From Planctomycetota bacterium (GTDB lineage: Bacteria; Planctomycetota; Planctomycetia; Planctomycetales; Planctomycetaceae): a DNA stretch of 39,444 bases. Position numbers and translations under genes: made by a program. Positions 1-8,041 of the stretch are shown here, piece after piece. The DNA is taken from NCBI GenBank assembly GCA_018242565.1, contig JAFEBR010000747.1, forward strand, positions 1 to 39,444, given 5' to 3'. Under the pieces are notes generated by a model. The model worked only from the letters and a program-made list of their open reading frames with translations, did not search any database and had not been told where the DNA came from. The stretch's first letter is position 1. Each line of letters starts with the position of its first letter.

Positions 1-111
1 CCGTACCCGGGTGGCAAATCGGGGTTCGAAAGGCGTGATAATTCGCTTGCGTTCCCTGCCGGCAGGCATCACGATACAGGCTTCCTCTGCACCTCATTTC
101 GGGAAGACAGC

Positions 112-1170
112 ATGACAGAAGCAGGCGCTCAGCATTCGTCGCGGCGGTCGTTTTTAGGGCATCTGGCGGGGGCCGGATTGGGGGCCACGGCTCTGATCGC
201 CGGGTGCCAGTCGGAGACTCCCCAGGGCGCGGCCGGAGGGGGCAGCGGTCGCCGCAAACTGCGCGCGGCGTTTTCGAATGCTGGCCTGCAGAGTTCCTGG
301 TGTGCGCTGGGGAAGACGACTGCCGAGTTGTGGGGCCAACTGCTCGATGTGCAGGTCGAGTGGTTCGATGGCGAGTTCGATTCCGAGAAACAGCGCAACA
401 AGATCGACAATATCGTCTACGAAGACTGGGATTTCTGTGCCTTCCAGGCGGTGCAGATTGATTCGCTCGCGCCCTCGGTTCGCAAGTTGAAGGAACGTAA
501 TATTCCCGTCATCTCGATGGACACGCTGCTGGTGTCGATGGACAAGATGCGCGACACCGGGGTGTGGTGCGAGGTGACGCCCAACCAGGTGTTCATGGGT
601 GAGAGCAGCAGTCGCTACCTGTTCGAGAAAATCGGCGGCAAGGGCAAAGTGATTCACATCGGCGGTCTGAGCGCCCACAGCGGGGCGCAGGGACGCCGCG
701 AAGGATTTGAAAAGCTGCTCAAGGATTATCCCAACGTGCAGGTCATCGGCGGGGGTGTCCGCTGGTGTGACTGGGATAAAGAAAAAGCCCGCAACACGTT
801 CGAGTCGCTGCTGAGCCAGGAAAAAGAACCGATTGCCGGTGCGTTTTTCCACAGCGACGATATGGCTCTGGCGTGTCTGCCAGCGTTGAAGGACACGATC
901 CACAGTCAGATGGTCGTCACGGCGGTGGATGGACAGAAAGAAGGGTTGCAGTCGATTCGTGACGGCAAGCTGGCCGCCACGACGGTCAATCCTGTGTGCC
1001 TGATTCACAAGACGGCGCTGGTCGTAGGGCAGTTCATCGTCCGCAACAAAGAGACGATCGACAAGGTGCCGATGGAGATCATCACTCCCGGACCCCTGGT
1101 GTCGCTCGAGTTGCCCAACGTGCTGGATTCGATGTTCTTTCTGGCGGATCCGGCCCACTGCATGGTGTGA
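112..1170 (+). CDS. Sugar ABC transporter substrate-binding lipoprotein (RbsB-like)
   Basis: Extracytoplasmic binding component of a ribose/galactose-type ABC importer, 352 aa. The N-terminus carries a twin-arginine motif (SRRSFLG, Arg11-Arg12), a short hydrophobic stretch and a lipobox (LIAGC, lipidation at Cys32), so it looks like a Tat-exported lipoprotein. The mature part follows the periplasmic-binding-protein type 1 pattern: a GKVIHIGG strand, an R-EGFEKLL helix, a KARNTFESLL segment, HSDDMALA, and a VDGQKEG block near the C-terminus. The ATG at 112 follows a purine-rich GGGAAGA and places the Tat signal at the N-terminus. The ATPase gene starts 5 bp after the stop and a permease follows, which fixes the role as ligand capture for this importer. 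The ligand cannot be read from sequence; a monosaccharide or polyol is likely by family. Tat export of such a protein is uncommon outside planctomycetes and relatives. Confidence 0.9.
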   Translation: MTEAGAQHSSRRSFLGHLAGAGLGATALIAGCQSETPQGAAGGGSGRRKLRAAFSNAGLQSSWCALGKTTAELWGQLLDVQVEWFDGEFDSEKQRNKIDNIVYEDWDFCAFQAVQIDSLAPSVRKLKERNIPVISMDTLLVSMDKMRDTGVWCEVTPNQVFMGESSSRYLFEKIGGKGKVIHIGGLSAHSGAQGRREGFEKLLKDYPNVQVIGGGVRWCDWDKEKARNTFESLLSQEKEPIAGAFFHSDDMALACLPALKDTIHSQMVVTAVDGQKEGLQSIRDGKLAATTVNPVCLIHKTALVVGQFIVRNKETIDKVPMEIITPGPLVSLELPNVLDSMFFLADPAHCMV

Positions 1171-1175
1171 GGGAG

Positions 1176-2693
1176 ATGATTCCGGTGACCGCGACCATCG
1201 ACAATGTCCCCCTGCTGGCCTGCCGGGGAATCGGAAAGCGTTTTGGCGGGGCCGTGGCGCTCGACGGGGTCGATTTCGACCTGCGCGCGGGAGAAGTCCA
1301 TGGGGTCGTCGGCAGCAACGGCGCGGGTAAGAGCACGTTGATGAAGATTCTGGCCGGGGCCCATCCCGACCATGAAGGGACCATTGAGTATCTCGGGCAG
1401 CGCGTCGCGCTGGATGGCCCGGCGGCGTCTCTGGCACATGGTATCGCCATGGTGTACCAGGAACTTTCGGGTGTCGGTCAACTTTCGGTCGCCGAGAATC
1501 TGTTTCTGGGACGCCAGTTGACCGGTCCGTGGGGCCGCGTGCAATGGTCGACGATGTATGAGCAGGCCCGCAAGTTTCTGGCGGAGATGGATGTCGAGAT
1601 CGACGTCCGGCAGCGACTGGATCGGTTTCCATTGGTCATTCGGCAGATGGTGGAGATCGCCCGCGGACTGCACAGCGGGGCCCGCGTGCTGATTCTCGAC
1701 GAGCCCACGAGTTCGTTGAGTCCGCCGGAAACTCGACGATTGTTTGCGCTGCTGGGGCAATTGAAAGCCCGCGGTGTGGCGATCGTGTTCATCAGCCATT
1801 TCATCGAAGATGTGCTGGAGATCTGCGACCGCGTGACCATTCTGAAAGATGGCCGGCACGTGGCCACCGAACGGTCGGTCGATCTCGACAAGCACCGCAT
1901 CATTGAGGCGATGCTGGGACGTGGTTTAGCCGGGCAGGAAATCGGATACGAACACGCCGTCACTCTGCCCCCGCCGACGACAGTGCCCCCCATTCTGAAG
2001 GTGAACAGCCTGTCTCGCGCCGGTCTGTTTCGGCAGATCAACCTGTCGTTGTCTCCCGGAGAATGCCTGGGGCTCTACGGGTTTGTCGGAGCGGGGCACC
2101 AGGAACTGGCGCATGCGATCGCTGGCGCCTTGCGTCCCGATCAGGGGACCGTGAGTTTGCTCGACCAGCCACTGCGCGGGGGCGACCTGCATCAGGCGGT
2201 GCAGCGAGGGATGGTCCTGGTGGCTGCGGATCGCGCGCAGACCCTCGTGCGGAGCAGTGAGATCTACAAGAATGTGACGCTCGCTCATCTGCAGGGGGCC
2301 ATTGGCAACTGGCTGACGGAACGGCGGGAGATGCAGTGCGTGCAGCCCCTGCTGGAACGCGTTTTGTGTCGCCCTGCCCGCCCCCGTTTGCTGGCGGGTA
2401 ACCTGTCGGGGGGCAATCAGCAGAAAGTGGTGCTGGCAAAATGGCTGCTGGGTGACATGCGCGTGCTGATCCTTGAAGAACCGACGCGCGGTATGGATGT
2501 CGGGGCCAAGGAAGAAATCATGCGGCTGGTGACCGATTTGAAGAACCAGGGGACGGCGGTGATACTGGCGACGACCGAACCTGAACTCGCCTTGTCGCAT
2601 GCCGACCGCATCATGACGTTTCGCCGAGGTGAAATCAGTGGCGAATTCGCCGGCCTTGGCCTGGATAAGCAGACCCTGATGAAAAGTGCCTGA
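1176..2693 (+). CDS. Sugar ABC transporter ATP-binding protein, two NBDs (RbsA-like)
   Basis: Cytoplasmic ATPase of the importer with two fused nucleotide-binding domains, 505 aa, the usual RbsA/MglA length. First domain: Walker A GSNGAGKST (about residues 46-54), a degenerate signature (VIRQMVEIARG) and Walker B VLILDEPTSSLSP. Second domain: the degenerate Walker A typical of this family (GFVGAGHQE), a full signature LSGGNQQKVVLAKWLL and Walker B VLILEEPTRGMDVG. One site per dimer is therefore probably the main catalytic one, as in the family generally. The frame is open further upstream, but the ATG at 1176 lies 5 bp after the binding-protein stop, directly behind a GAGGGAG, and gives the family's normal N-terminus. 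Translation is probably coupled to the upstream gene. Confidence 0.93.
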   Translation: MIPVTATIDNVPLLACRGIGKRFGGAVALDGVDFDLRAGEVHGVVGSNGAGKSTLMKILAGAHPDHEGTIEYLGQRVALDGPAASLAHGIAMVYQELSGVGQLSVAENLFLGRQLTGPWGRVQWSTMYEQARKFLAEMDVEIDVRQRLDRFPLVIRQMVEIARGLHSGARVLILDEPTSSLSPPETRRLFALLGQLKARGVAIVFISHFIEDVLEICDRVTILKDGRHVATERSVDLDKHRIIEAMLGRGLAGQEIGYEHAVTLPPPTTVPPILKVNSLSRAGLFRQINLSLSPGECLGLYGFVGAGHQELAHAIAGALRPDQGTVSLLDQPLRGGDLHQAVQRGMVLVAADRAQTLVRSSEIYKNVTLAHLQGAIGNWLTERREMQCVQPLLERVLCRPARPRLLAGNLSGGNQQKVVLAKWLLGDMRVLILEEPTRGMDVGAKEEIMRLVTDLKNQGTAVILATTEPELALSHADRIMTFRRGEISGEFAGLGLDKQTLMKSA

Positions 2694-2788
2694 CAGGCCG
2701 CGCAACGAATCGTCCCCGTGAATCGTGGTCGCCCGAGGCGGCCCGCCTTTTCTGCCAACAAACGAGCAATCGCCTGGAATTGATAACC

Positions 2789-3820
2789 ATGTCGACACCG
2801 TCGGACAAATTGCAGGAACAGCCCCGCTTTCGCTGGGATCTGGCCGACCTGGCGCCGCTGTTGACGCTGGCCGTGCTGATTGTCTTTTTCAGCCTGACTG
2901 GCCGATCGTTCTTTTACCCGGGCACCGTCACTCAGGTCCTGGAGCAAGGGGCGGTGATGGGGATTGTCGCCGCCGGGTTGACGTTCGTGCTGTTGTGTGG
3001 CGAAATCGACCTGTCGGTGGGCAACATGGCGTTGTGGACCGCGTGCCTGTGTGGTGTGATGTATGAGCTGCCCTGGGTGGCAGGCAAAGGGGGCGACAAG
3101 AATGTCCCCTCGGTGCTGGCCGTGGCGCTGGTCATTCTGTTGCCTTTGCTGAGTGCGATTGTGCTGGGCTGGCTGTCGGGGGTGCTCACGGTCTCGTCGC
3201 GATTGCCAAGTTTCATCATCACCCTGTCGATGATGTACATTGCCAGCGGGCTGGCGCTGTACCTGACGAAGAGCGAGCAGTTTCATATTCCCTGGATTAT
3301 CGAGCGCCTGGGCAACGGCGGCTTCTCGTTGTCGGCCAAGCTGAAGATTCCCTACAGCGCGCTGTTGGCCGGGGGCATCATGCTGCTCAGCCATCTGGTG
3401 CTGCAGTACACCCGGTTTGGCCGGTACGTGTACATGACTGGTGGAAATCGCGAGGCCACGCGACTGGCCGGGGTGCGAACCAGCCGAATTGTCATCGCCT
3501 GCCTGGCCTTGAGTGCCTGGACCGCCGGCCTGGGAGGCCTGGTGAATGCCGGCCGACTGGGCAGCATCACGCTTGATCAGAATGCCGACCTGCTCCTCAA
3601 CGCCGTGGCGTGTGTGGTGCTGGGGGGGACGAGCCTGTTCGGTGGCGAAGGGGGCATTCCGCGAACGATCGTTGGCGTGTTGACCCTCTCGGTTCTGCGG
3701 GTGGGACTCGACAAGATCGCCTGGATCGACAATTACCTGCGAACATTTCTGCTGGGAGTGGTGCTGCTGGGGGCGCTGGTCTTGAACGGCTTCCTGGCGC
3801 GACGCCGTCGTACCTCGTGA
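2789..3820 (+). CDS. Sugar ABC transporter permease (RbsC-like)
   Basis: Membrane component of the importer, 343 aa, close to the usual RbsC/XylH length. It has about nine or ten hydrophobic segments and a short cytoplasmic N-terminus. The conserved BPD_transp_2 cytoplasmic block is visible near the C-terminus (NADLLLNAVACVVLGGTS followed by LFGGEGG), as is the YMTGGNREATRLAGV loop that contacts the ATPase. I chose ATG 2789; a TTG nine bases upstream would add only three residues. It lies 95 bp after the ATPase stop, in the order binding protein-ATPase-permease. No second permease is present, so the protein presumably forms a homodimer. Confidence 0.92.
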   Translation: MSTPSDKLQEQPRFRWDLADLAPLLTLAVLIVFFSLTGRSFFYPGTVTQVLEQGAVMGIVAAGLTFVLLCGEIDLSVGNMALWTACLCGVMYELPWVAGKGGDKNVPSVLAVALVILLPLLSAIVLGWLSGVLTVSSRLPSFIITLSMMYIASGLALYLTKSEQFHIPWIIERLGNGGFSLSAKLKIPYSALLAGGIMLLSHLVLQYTRFGRYVYMTGGNREATRLAGVRTSRIVIACLALSAWTAGLGGLVNAGRLGSITLDQNADLLLNAVACVVLGGTSLFGGEGGIPRTIVGVLTLSVLRVGLDKIAWIDNYLRTFLLGVVLLGALVLNGFLARRRRTS

Positions 3821-3918
3821 CGTGACTGGCTGCGTCGAGGGAGCGTTCCGGTAAATCCCTGGGGACAGATGAAAACCGGGTGAGTGACCGTTACAACAGG
3901 AGTCACGACATCCGCCGT

Positions 3919-3935
3919 CAGCCCGGGACGGGCTG
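3919..3935 (+). other. Short GC-rich hairpin before the Fe-ADH gene
   Basis: A perfect 6-bp inverted repeat (CAGCCC / GGGCTG, 5-base loop) lies in the 153-bp gap between the importer permease and the dehydrogenase, 38 bp before the latter's ATG. No T-run follows, so an ordinary intrinsic terminator is not supported. It could be a weak pause site, an RNA-stabilising end or chance. The rest of the gap holds nothing I recognise. Confidence 0.3.
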
Positions 3936-3973
3936 CAGTACGACCGCACTGCCTCTTGAGTGACCACACGACC

Positions 3974-5188
3974 ATGAGCGCTCCTCGCACAACATTCACG
4001 TTTCATTCTGCCGGCCAACTCATTTTCGGACGGGGCGCCATCGCCCAATTGGGCGAGGTGGCACGTCGCTTGCGGGTCTCGCGGGTGCTGATCGTCACCG
4101 ACGGGCATCTGGTGCGTGCCGGAGTCGTCGAGCGGACCCGTGGGCCGTTGGTCGAGGCGGGTATCGCCTGCGAAGTTTTCGATGGCGGACTGCCGGAACC
4201 GCCGTTGTCGCTGGCCGAGGCGTGTGTCGCGCGGGCCCGCGATTTCCAAGCCGACGCAATCGTCGGTCTGGGGGGTGGCAGTAATCTCGACCTGGCCAAG
4301 ATTACGGCGGTCGTGTTGACGCATGGCAAGTCGGCGCGGGACTACATTGGTGATGATCAGATTCCAGGGCCCATTCTGCCGTTGATCTGTATCCCCACGA
4401 CGGCCGGCACCGGTTCGGAAGTGTCCGGAGCGTCGGTCCTGACGGATACGGAGCGGGCGATGAAAGTCGGCGTGCTTAGTAATTATCTGCGGCCGCGGGT
4501 GGCGCTGGTCGACCCGCTGTTGACGGTCAGTTGCCCTTCCAAGGTGACGGCCGACAGCGGCATCGATGCACTGACGCATGCCATCGAAGCCTACACCGCC
4601 GTGGACAACGAACATTTCCCGCTGCCCGAGGGAGAACGCACGATTTATCAGGGGCGCCACCCATTCGGCGACATGCTCGCCGAGAAGGCCATTTCACTGG
4701 TGGGGGCCAACCTGCGGCAGGCGGTCGCGCAGGGCGATGACCTGGCGGCTCGCGAAGCGATGGCACTGGCGGCGACTTTGGCGGGTTTGGCGTTTTCGAA
4801 TGTGGGGGTGGCAGTCGTTCACGCACTGGAATACCCGCTCGGAGGGGCCACCCATTGCTCGCATGGTGCCGGAAACGGGTTGCTGTTGCCGTTTGTGATG
4901 CGGTTCAACCTGCCGGCGCGAGTCAGTCAGTTTGCGCGGATTGCCGAGTTGCTGGGGGAGAATGTTGCTGGTCTCGACGAGCAGGCGGCCGCCGAGCGTT
5001 CGGTCGCCGCAGTCGAGCGGCTGAAAGCGGACATTGGCATTCCCGCACGGCTGCGCGATCTGGGGGTCACCCCCGCGCAGATTCCGGTGTTTGCGGAGAA
5101 AGCGTTCGCCGTCAAACGGATTCTGCGGGTCAACCCGCGGCCGGTGACGGCGCGCGATCTGGAGTCGATTCTCGAATCGGCTTACTAG
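3974..5188 (+). CDS. Iron-containing alcohol dehydrogenase, hydroxyacid-oxoacid transhydrogenase (ADHFE1)-like
   Basis: NAD-linked, metal-dependent dehydrogenase of the group III (iron) alcohol dehydrogenase fold, 404 aa, cytoplasmic. Visible features: nucleotide-binding GLGGGS (98-103), the IPTTAGTGSE loop (140-149), GIDALTHAIEAY with metal ligands Asp198 and His202, and the later ligands His283 and His297, spaced 14 residues apart as in FucO (263/277). The residue four after the first of these, His267 in FucO, is Tyr287 here (HALEYPLGG). Human ADHFE1/HOT also has Tyr at this place (HGMSYP), and this protein shares the HOT-type insertion ending in YQG-HP. A 4-hydroxybutyrate-type or other hydroxyacid substrate is therefore more likely than a simple alcohol, but this is inference. 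An upstream GTG at 3884 is open in frame; ATG 3974 matches the family N-terminus better. It follows the sugar importer and may act on the imported compound or its breakdown product. Confidence 0.85.
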   Translation: MSAPRTTFTFHSAGQLIFGRGAIAQLGEVARRLRVSRVLIVTDGHLVRAGVVERTRGPLVEAGIACEVFDGGLPEPPLSLAEACVARARDFQADAIVGLGGGSNLDLAKITAVVLTHGKSARDYIGDDQIPGPILPLICIPTTAGTGSEVSGASVLTDTERAMKVGVLSNYLRPRVALVDPLLTVSCPSKVTADSGIDALTHAIEAYTAVDNEHFPLPEGERTIYQGRHPFGDMLAEKAISLVGANLRQAVAQGDDLAAREAMALAATLAGLAFSNVGVAVVHALEYPLGGATHCSHGAGNGLLLPFVMRFNLPARVSQFARIAELLGENVAGLDEQAAAERSVAAVERLKADIGIPARLRDLGVTPAQIPVFAEKAFAVKRILRVNPRPVTARDLESILESAY

Positions 5189-5222
5189 CCCGGCTGGCGT
5201 GTGCCCTGACGGGAGCCTGGCT

Positions 5223-5993
5223 TCAGGGGTGGTGGCTGGCGGCGTAGAGTTGTTCGACGACGCCATCGAGAAAGGTCGCCAGTCGCTCGGCCGCGATGGT
5301 GCCCTGTTCGCGGAGTCGCCAGAGATCCTGGATACTGCCAAACCGGTTGAAAATCGCCCCGGCCACGGCGCCCCAGCGCACTTTGCCCGACGAATTGACC
5401 ACGTGCAGAACTTCTTTGGGGAGGTCGGCGGACAGGTCGTCGCTGATGACCCGCACGGCCAGAAACTTGATCCTGGCCGCGCGGCAGATCTGGGCGACGA
5501 CGTGGCTTTCCATATCGACGGCGATCGCCTGGAACTGCTGATGCAGCGCCTGTTTTTCGACGACCGTGGGGACCATGCGGTCAAGCATCAGCAGGCGGCC
5601 GACGTAGAGTCCGGCTTCGGGATTGGCGGGCATCTTCAGGTCGATGGACAATTCGGTGCCGGCGGCATCCACGATGGAACTGGCCACGACGATATCGCCC
5701 ACCTTCATGTCGGGGGTCAGCGCGCCGGAGTAGCCGGCCGAAACGATCCACGCTGGCGAATGGCCATCAATCAGGCACTGGGTGGCAATGCGGGCCTGTT
5801 TCGGTCCGATGCCCGATTCGGCGAGTGCCACGCGGATTTTTCCCAAGAGACCGCCCCGAAAGGTGTAATCGCCCCCCGTGTACTTGCGGACCCGGTCGCA
5901 ACGCGCCAGGAAGGGATCGATTTCCATGGCGGTGGCATGGACGATCCCCACATCGGCGTGGGCGAGGTCAGGCTGGGGCGTTGTGGCGGCCAT
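5223..5993 (-). CDS. Nucleoside phosphorylase-fold nucleosidase (MTA/SAH nucleosidase-like)
   Basis: Predicted cytoplasmic N-glycosidase of the PNP/UDP phosphorylase superfamily, 256 aa. Three positions matching the catalytic residues of E. coli MTA/SAH nucleosidase are present: Glu24 in ATAMEID (Glu12 there), Glu162 in AVDMESHVVA (Glu174) and Asp185 in VRVISDD (Asp197). The glycine-rich SAGYSGAL segment (85-92) also fits. This favours hydrolysis of a nucleoside such as S-adenosylhomocysteine, methylthioadenosine or futalosine over phosphorolysis; the exact substrate is uncertain. The ATG at 5993 begins 6 bp after the serC stop; a TTG at 5999 is possible. Same strand and tight spacing imply co-transcription with serC. 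It converges with the dehydrogenase gene, leaving a 34-bp gap with no clear terminator. Confidence 0.8.
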   Translation of the reverse strand: MAATTPQPDLAHADVGIVHATAMEIDPFLARCDRVRKYTGGDYTFRGGLLGKIRVALAESGIGPKQARIATQCLIDGHSPAWIVSAGYSGALTPDMKVGDIVVASSIVDAAGTELSIDLKMPANPEAGLYVGRLLMLDRMVPTVVEKQALHQQFQAIAVDMESHVVAQICRAARIKFLAVRVISDDLSADLPKEVLHVVNSSGKVRWGAVAGAIFNRFGSIQDLWRLREQGTIAAERLATFLDGVVEQLYAASHHP

Positions 5994-5999
5994 GGTCAA

Positions 6000-7082
6000 T
6001 CACGAGGCCTGCTGTTCAAAATCGCGCATGACATTCAGCAGGGCGTCGACGCCCGCGGCGGGGAACGCGTTGTAAATGCTGGCACGCATCCCGCCGACGC
6101 TGCGGTGGCCTTTCAGGCCGTCGAGTCCGGCTTTCTTCGCGGTGGCGATGAACTTCTCGTCGAGAGCGGCGTCGCCGGTGACGAACGTGATGTTCATCAA
6201 GGACCGGCTGCCGGGTTCGGCGGTCGCCCGGAACCGCTGGCTCTGGTCGAGGTACTGGTACAGACGCGCGGCCTTTTCGCGATTCAGTCGCTCGACGCCC
6301 GCCAGCCCTCCCTGCTGCTTGATCCATTTGAAGACCAGCCCCATGATGTAGATCCCGAACGTGGGGGGCGTGTTGTACAGCGAGTGGTCTTCGGCGAAGG
6401 TGCGGTACTGCAGCATGGTCCCCAGATCGCGCGACCCGGCTTCGACCAGATCTTTGCGGATGATCACGAGCGTCACACCGGATGGTCCCAGGTTCTTCTG
6501 GGCTCCGGCGTAGATCAGACCATACCGTTGAATGGGCAGCGGGCGGCTGAAAATGTCGCTGCTGGCATCGCAGATCAGCGGGACGCCCGCTGGGGTCTCT
6601 GGTTCGGCGGCGAACTGGGTGCCGAAAATCGTATTGTTCGACGTGAAATGGACGTACGCCGGGTGTGTACTGAACTGACACTGGCTGGGGATGTACGAGA
6701 AGCTGCGGTCCTGGCTGCTGCAGGCCACGTGGACCTGACCGCAGCGCTGGGCCTCGGCGACCGCTTTCTGCGACCAGACACCGGTAACGAGATAGTCAGC
6801 CGTGGCGCCGGGACGCAGCAGATTCATCGGCACCATCGAAAACTGCAGTGACGCGCCCCCTTGCAGAAACAGCACGTGGTAATCGTCGGGAATGCCGGCC
6901 AGTTCACGGCACAGAGCTTCGGCCTCTTCGTGCACCGCCATGTAGGCCTTTCCGCGGTGCGAATGTTCCATGATGCCAATGCCGGTGTTCCCCAGGCTGA
7001 GCAGGTTATCACGAGCCTCTTCGAGGACTTCGACAGGCAGCACGGCCGGGCCGGCTGAGAAATTAAAGATCCGCTGAGTCAT
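6000..7082 (-). CDS. serC: Phosphoserine aminotransferase
   Basis: PLP-dependent transamination of 3-phosphohydroxypyruvate with glutamate to give phosphoserine, the second step of serine biosynthesis; cytoplasmic. The protein is 360 aa, the standard SerC length. It opens with the family hallmark [11 protein letters not shown], and has GIMEHSHRG (36-44), the FLQGGAS phosphate-binding loop (72-78), a cofactor Asp in CDASSDIFS, and the Schiff-base Lys196 in [12 protein letters not shown] conserved [14 protein letters not shown] block lies near the C-terminus. The ATG at 7082 is the natural start. A plausible promoter lies about 70 bp upstream and a nucleosidase gene follows within 6 bp. Confidence 0.96.
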   Translation of the reverse strand: MTQRIFNFSAGPAVLPVEVLEEARDNLLSLGNTGIGIMEHSHRGKAYMAVHEEAEALCRELAGIPDDYHVLFLQGGASLQFSMVPMNLLRPGATADYLVTGVWSQKAVAEAQRCGQVHVACSSQDRSFSYIPSQCQFSTHPAYVHFTSNNTIFGTQFAAEPETPAGVPLICDASSDIFSRPLPIQRYGLIYAGAQKNLGPSGVTLVIIRKDLVEAGSRDLGTMLQYRTFAEDHSLYNTPPTFGIYIMGLVFKWIKQQGGLAGVERLNREKAARLYQYLDQSQRFRATAEPGSRSLMNITFVTGDAALDEKFIATAKKAGLDGLKGHRSVGGMRASIYNAFPAAGVDALLNVMRDFEQQAS

Positions 7083-7150
7083 ATCTGCATGTTTCCCGTA
7101 AACGTCGCGATGGGCAGGCGGCCCGTTACTCGCCGCGAGCCTCTGAGCCT

Positions 7151-7180
7151 GCTATACAATCTCCCTGTCGGTCGCGTCAA
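7151..7180 (-). promoter_or_regulatory. Candidate sigma-70-type promoter for serC
   Basis: On the minus strand TTGACG (7175-7180, 5/6 to the -35 consensus) is separated by 18 bp from TATAGC (7151-7156, 4/6 to the -10 consensus), about 70 bp upstream of the serC ATG. It sits in the 249-bp divergent region between serC and the HAD gene. On the plus strand the same stretch contains TACAAT (7155-7160) but no convincing -35. The rest of the gap shows nothing else I recognise. Confidence 0.4.
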
Positions 7181-7331
7181 TCGAGTGGAGTACGCAGCCG
7201 AGTGTGTTGATGCGTTTCCTGATCGGTTCTGACCGCGTCTCTGTCGCGCCCGCTGGCCGCGCGTGCCAGACCGGGCCTTCGGGTGTCGGCCGTCAAGCGT
7301 CTTGTCTGTACCTGCTTTTGAGTCGAGTGTG

Positions 7332-8018
7332 ATGACTATGGTTGCGTCTGTTCCGCGTGCCGTCATTTTTGACATGGATGGCGTTCTTGTCGACTCGTAT
7401 CAAGCGCACTGGCAGAGTTGGCATTTCATGGCTGACGAGCTGGGGCGCGGGCTGACCGAAGAGCAGTTCCTGACGACGTTTGGCCGAACCAGTCGTGAGA
7501 TCATCGCCGAACACTGGGGGGCCGATGCCCTGACGCCGGCACAGATCGCCGATTTCGATCAGCGGAAAGAAGCGTTGTATCGGGAACTGGTCGACAAAGA
7601 CTTTCCGGCGATGGACGGGGCCCGGGAACTGCTGCAGGCGCTGTCGCAGGCGGGCTTTCGGTTAGCCGTGGGCTCGTCGGGACCGCCCGCCAACGTGGCG
7701 CTGACCGTCGAACGGCTCGGAGCGCAAGCGTATTTCCACGCACTGGTGAATGGCAAAGACGTCAAACGCGGCAAGCCCGATCCCGAGGTGTTTCTCACGG
7801 CGGCCGCACGTCTGGGGGTGGAACCCGCATACTGTGCCGTGGTTGAAGACGCGCCCGTGGGTATTGCCGCGGCCAATGCGGCCGGCATGACAAGCATTGC
7901 TCTGCTGAGCACCGGCCACACGCTGGAGAGTGTTGCCGCGGCGAAGCATGTGGTGAAATCGCTGCGGGAGTTGACTCCCGAGCGGATTGCCAATTGGATC
8001 GACCAGAGCCGGGCGTAA
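7332..8018 (+). CDS. HAD-superfamily hydrolase, beta-phosphoglucomutase-like (subfamily IA)
   Basis: Predicted cytoplasmic phosphatase or phosphomutase acting on a small phosphorylated metabolite, 228 aa. All four HAD motifs are visible: I, FDMDGVLVDS with nucleophile Asp14 and general acid/base Asp16; II, GSSGPP; III, the Lys in KRGKPDPEVF; IV, VVEDAPVGIAAANAAGM. A helical cap domain lies between motifs I and II, as in beta-phosphoglucomutase and the sugar-phosphate phosphatases. The frame is open back to 7263, but ATG 7332 gives the normal N-terminus (a second ATG follows six bases later). The substrate is not determinable. The gene stands alone, divergent from serC and convergent with the esterase (23-bp gap). 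Confidence 0.85.
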   Translation: MTMVASVPRAVIFDMDGVLVDSYQAHWQSWHFMADELGRGLTEEQFLTTFGRTSREIIAEHWGADALTPAQIADFDQRKEALYRELVDKDFPAMDGARELLQALSQAGFRLAVGSSGPPANVALTVERLGAQAYFHALVNGKDVKRGKPDPEVFLTAAARLGVEPAYCAVVEDAPVGIAAANAAGMTSIALLSTGHTLESVAAAKHVVKSLRELTPERIANWIDQSRA

Positions 8019-8041
8019 TTTTCCCGGTTCGTGGGGGTCGG

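Noticed and set aside
1-111. Promoter upstream of the binding-protein gene
   Set aside because: TTGCGT near 47-52 and GATACA near 73-78 are spaced about 20 bp apart and match poorly; the real promoter may lie outside the window.
154-1632. A 492-codon minus-strand frame across the binding-protein and ATPase genes
   Set aside because: It spans the junction of two real genes on the other strand and is rich in Arg/Pro/His without any domain.
2417-4660. A 747-codon open frame on the minus strand opposite the sugar permease and dehydrogenase genes
   Set aside because: It lies antisense to clearly recognisable genes, has a low-complexity Gln/His/Arg composition and no domain; long antisense frames are common in high-G+C DNA.
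5199-6851. A 550-codon plus-strand frame opposite serC and the nucleosidase
   Set aside because: The opposite strand encodes two well-conserved enzymes; the frame has no recognisable motif and is a shadow of their codon bias.
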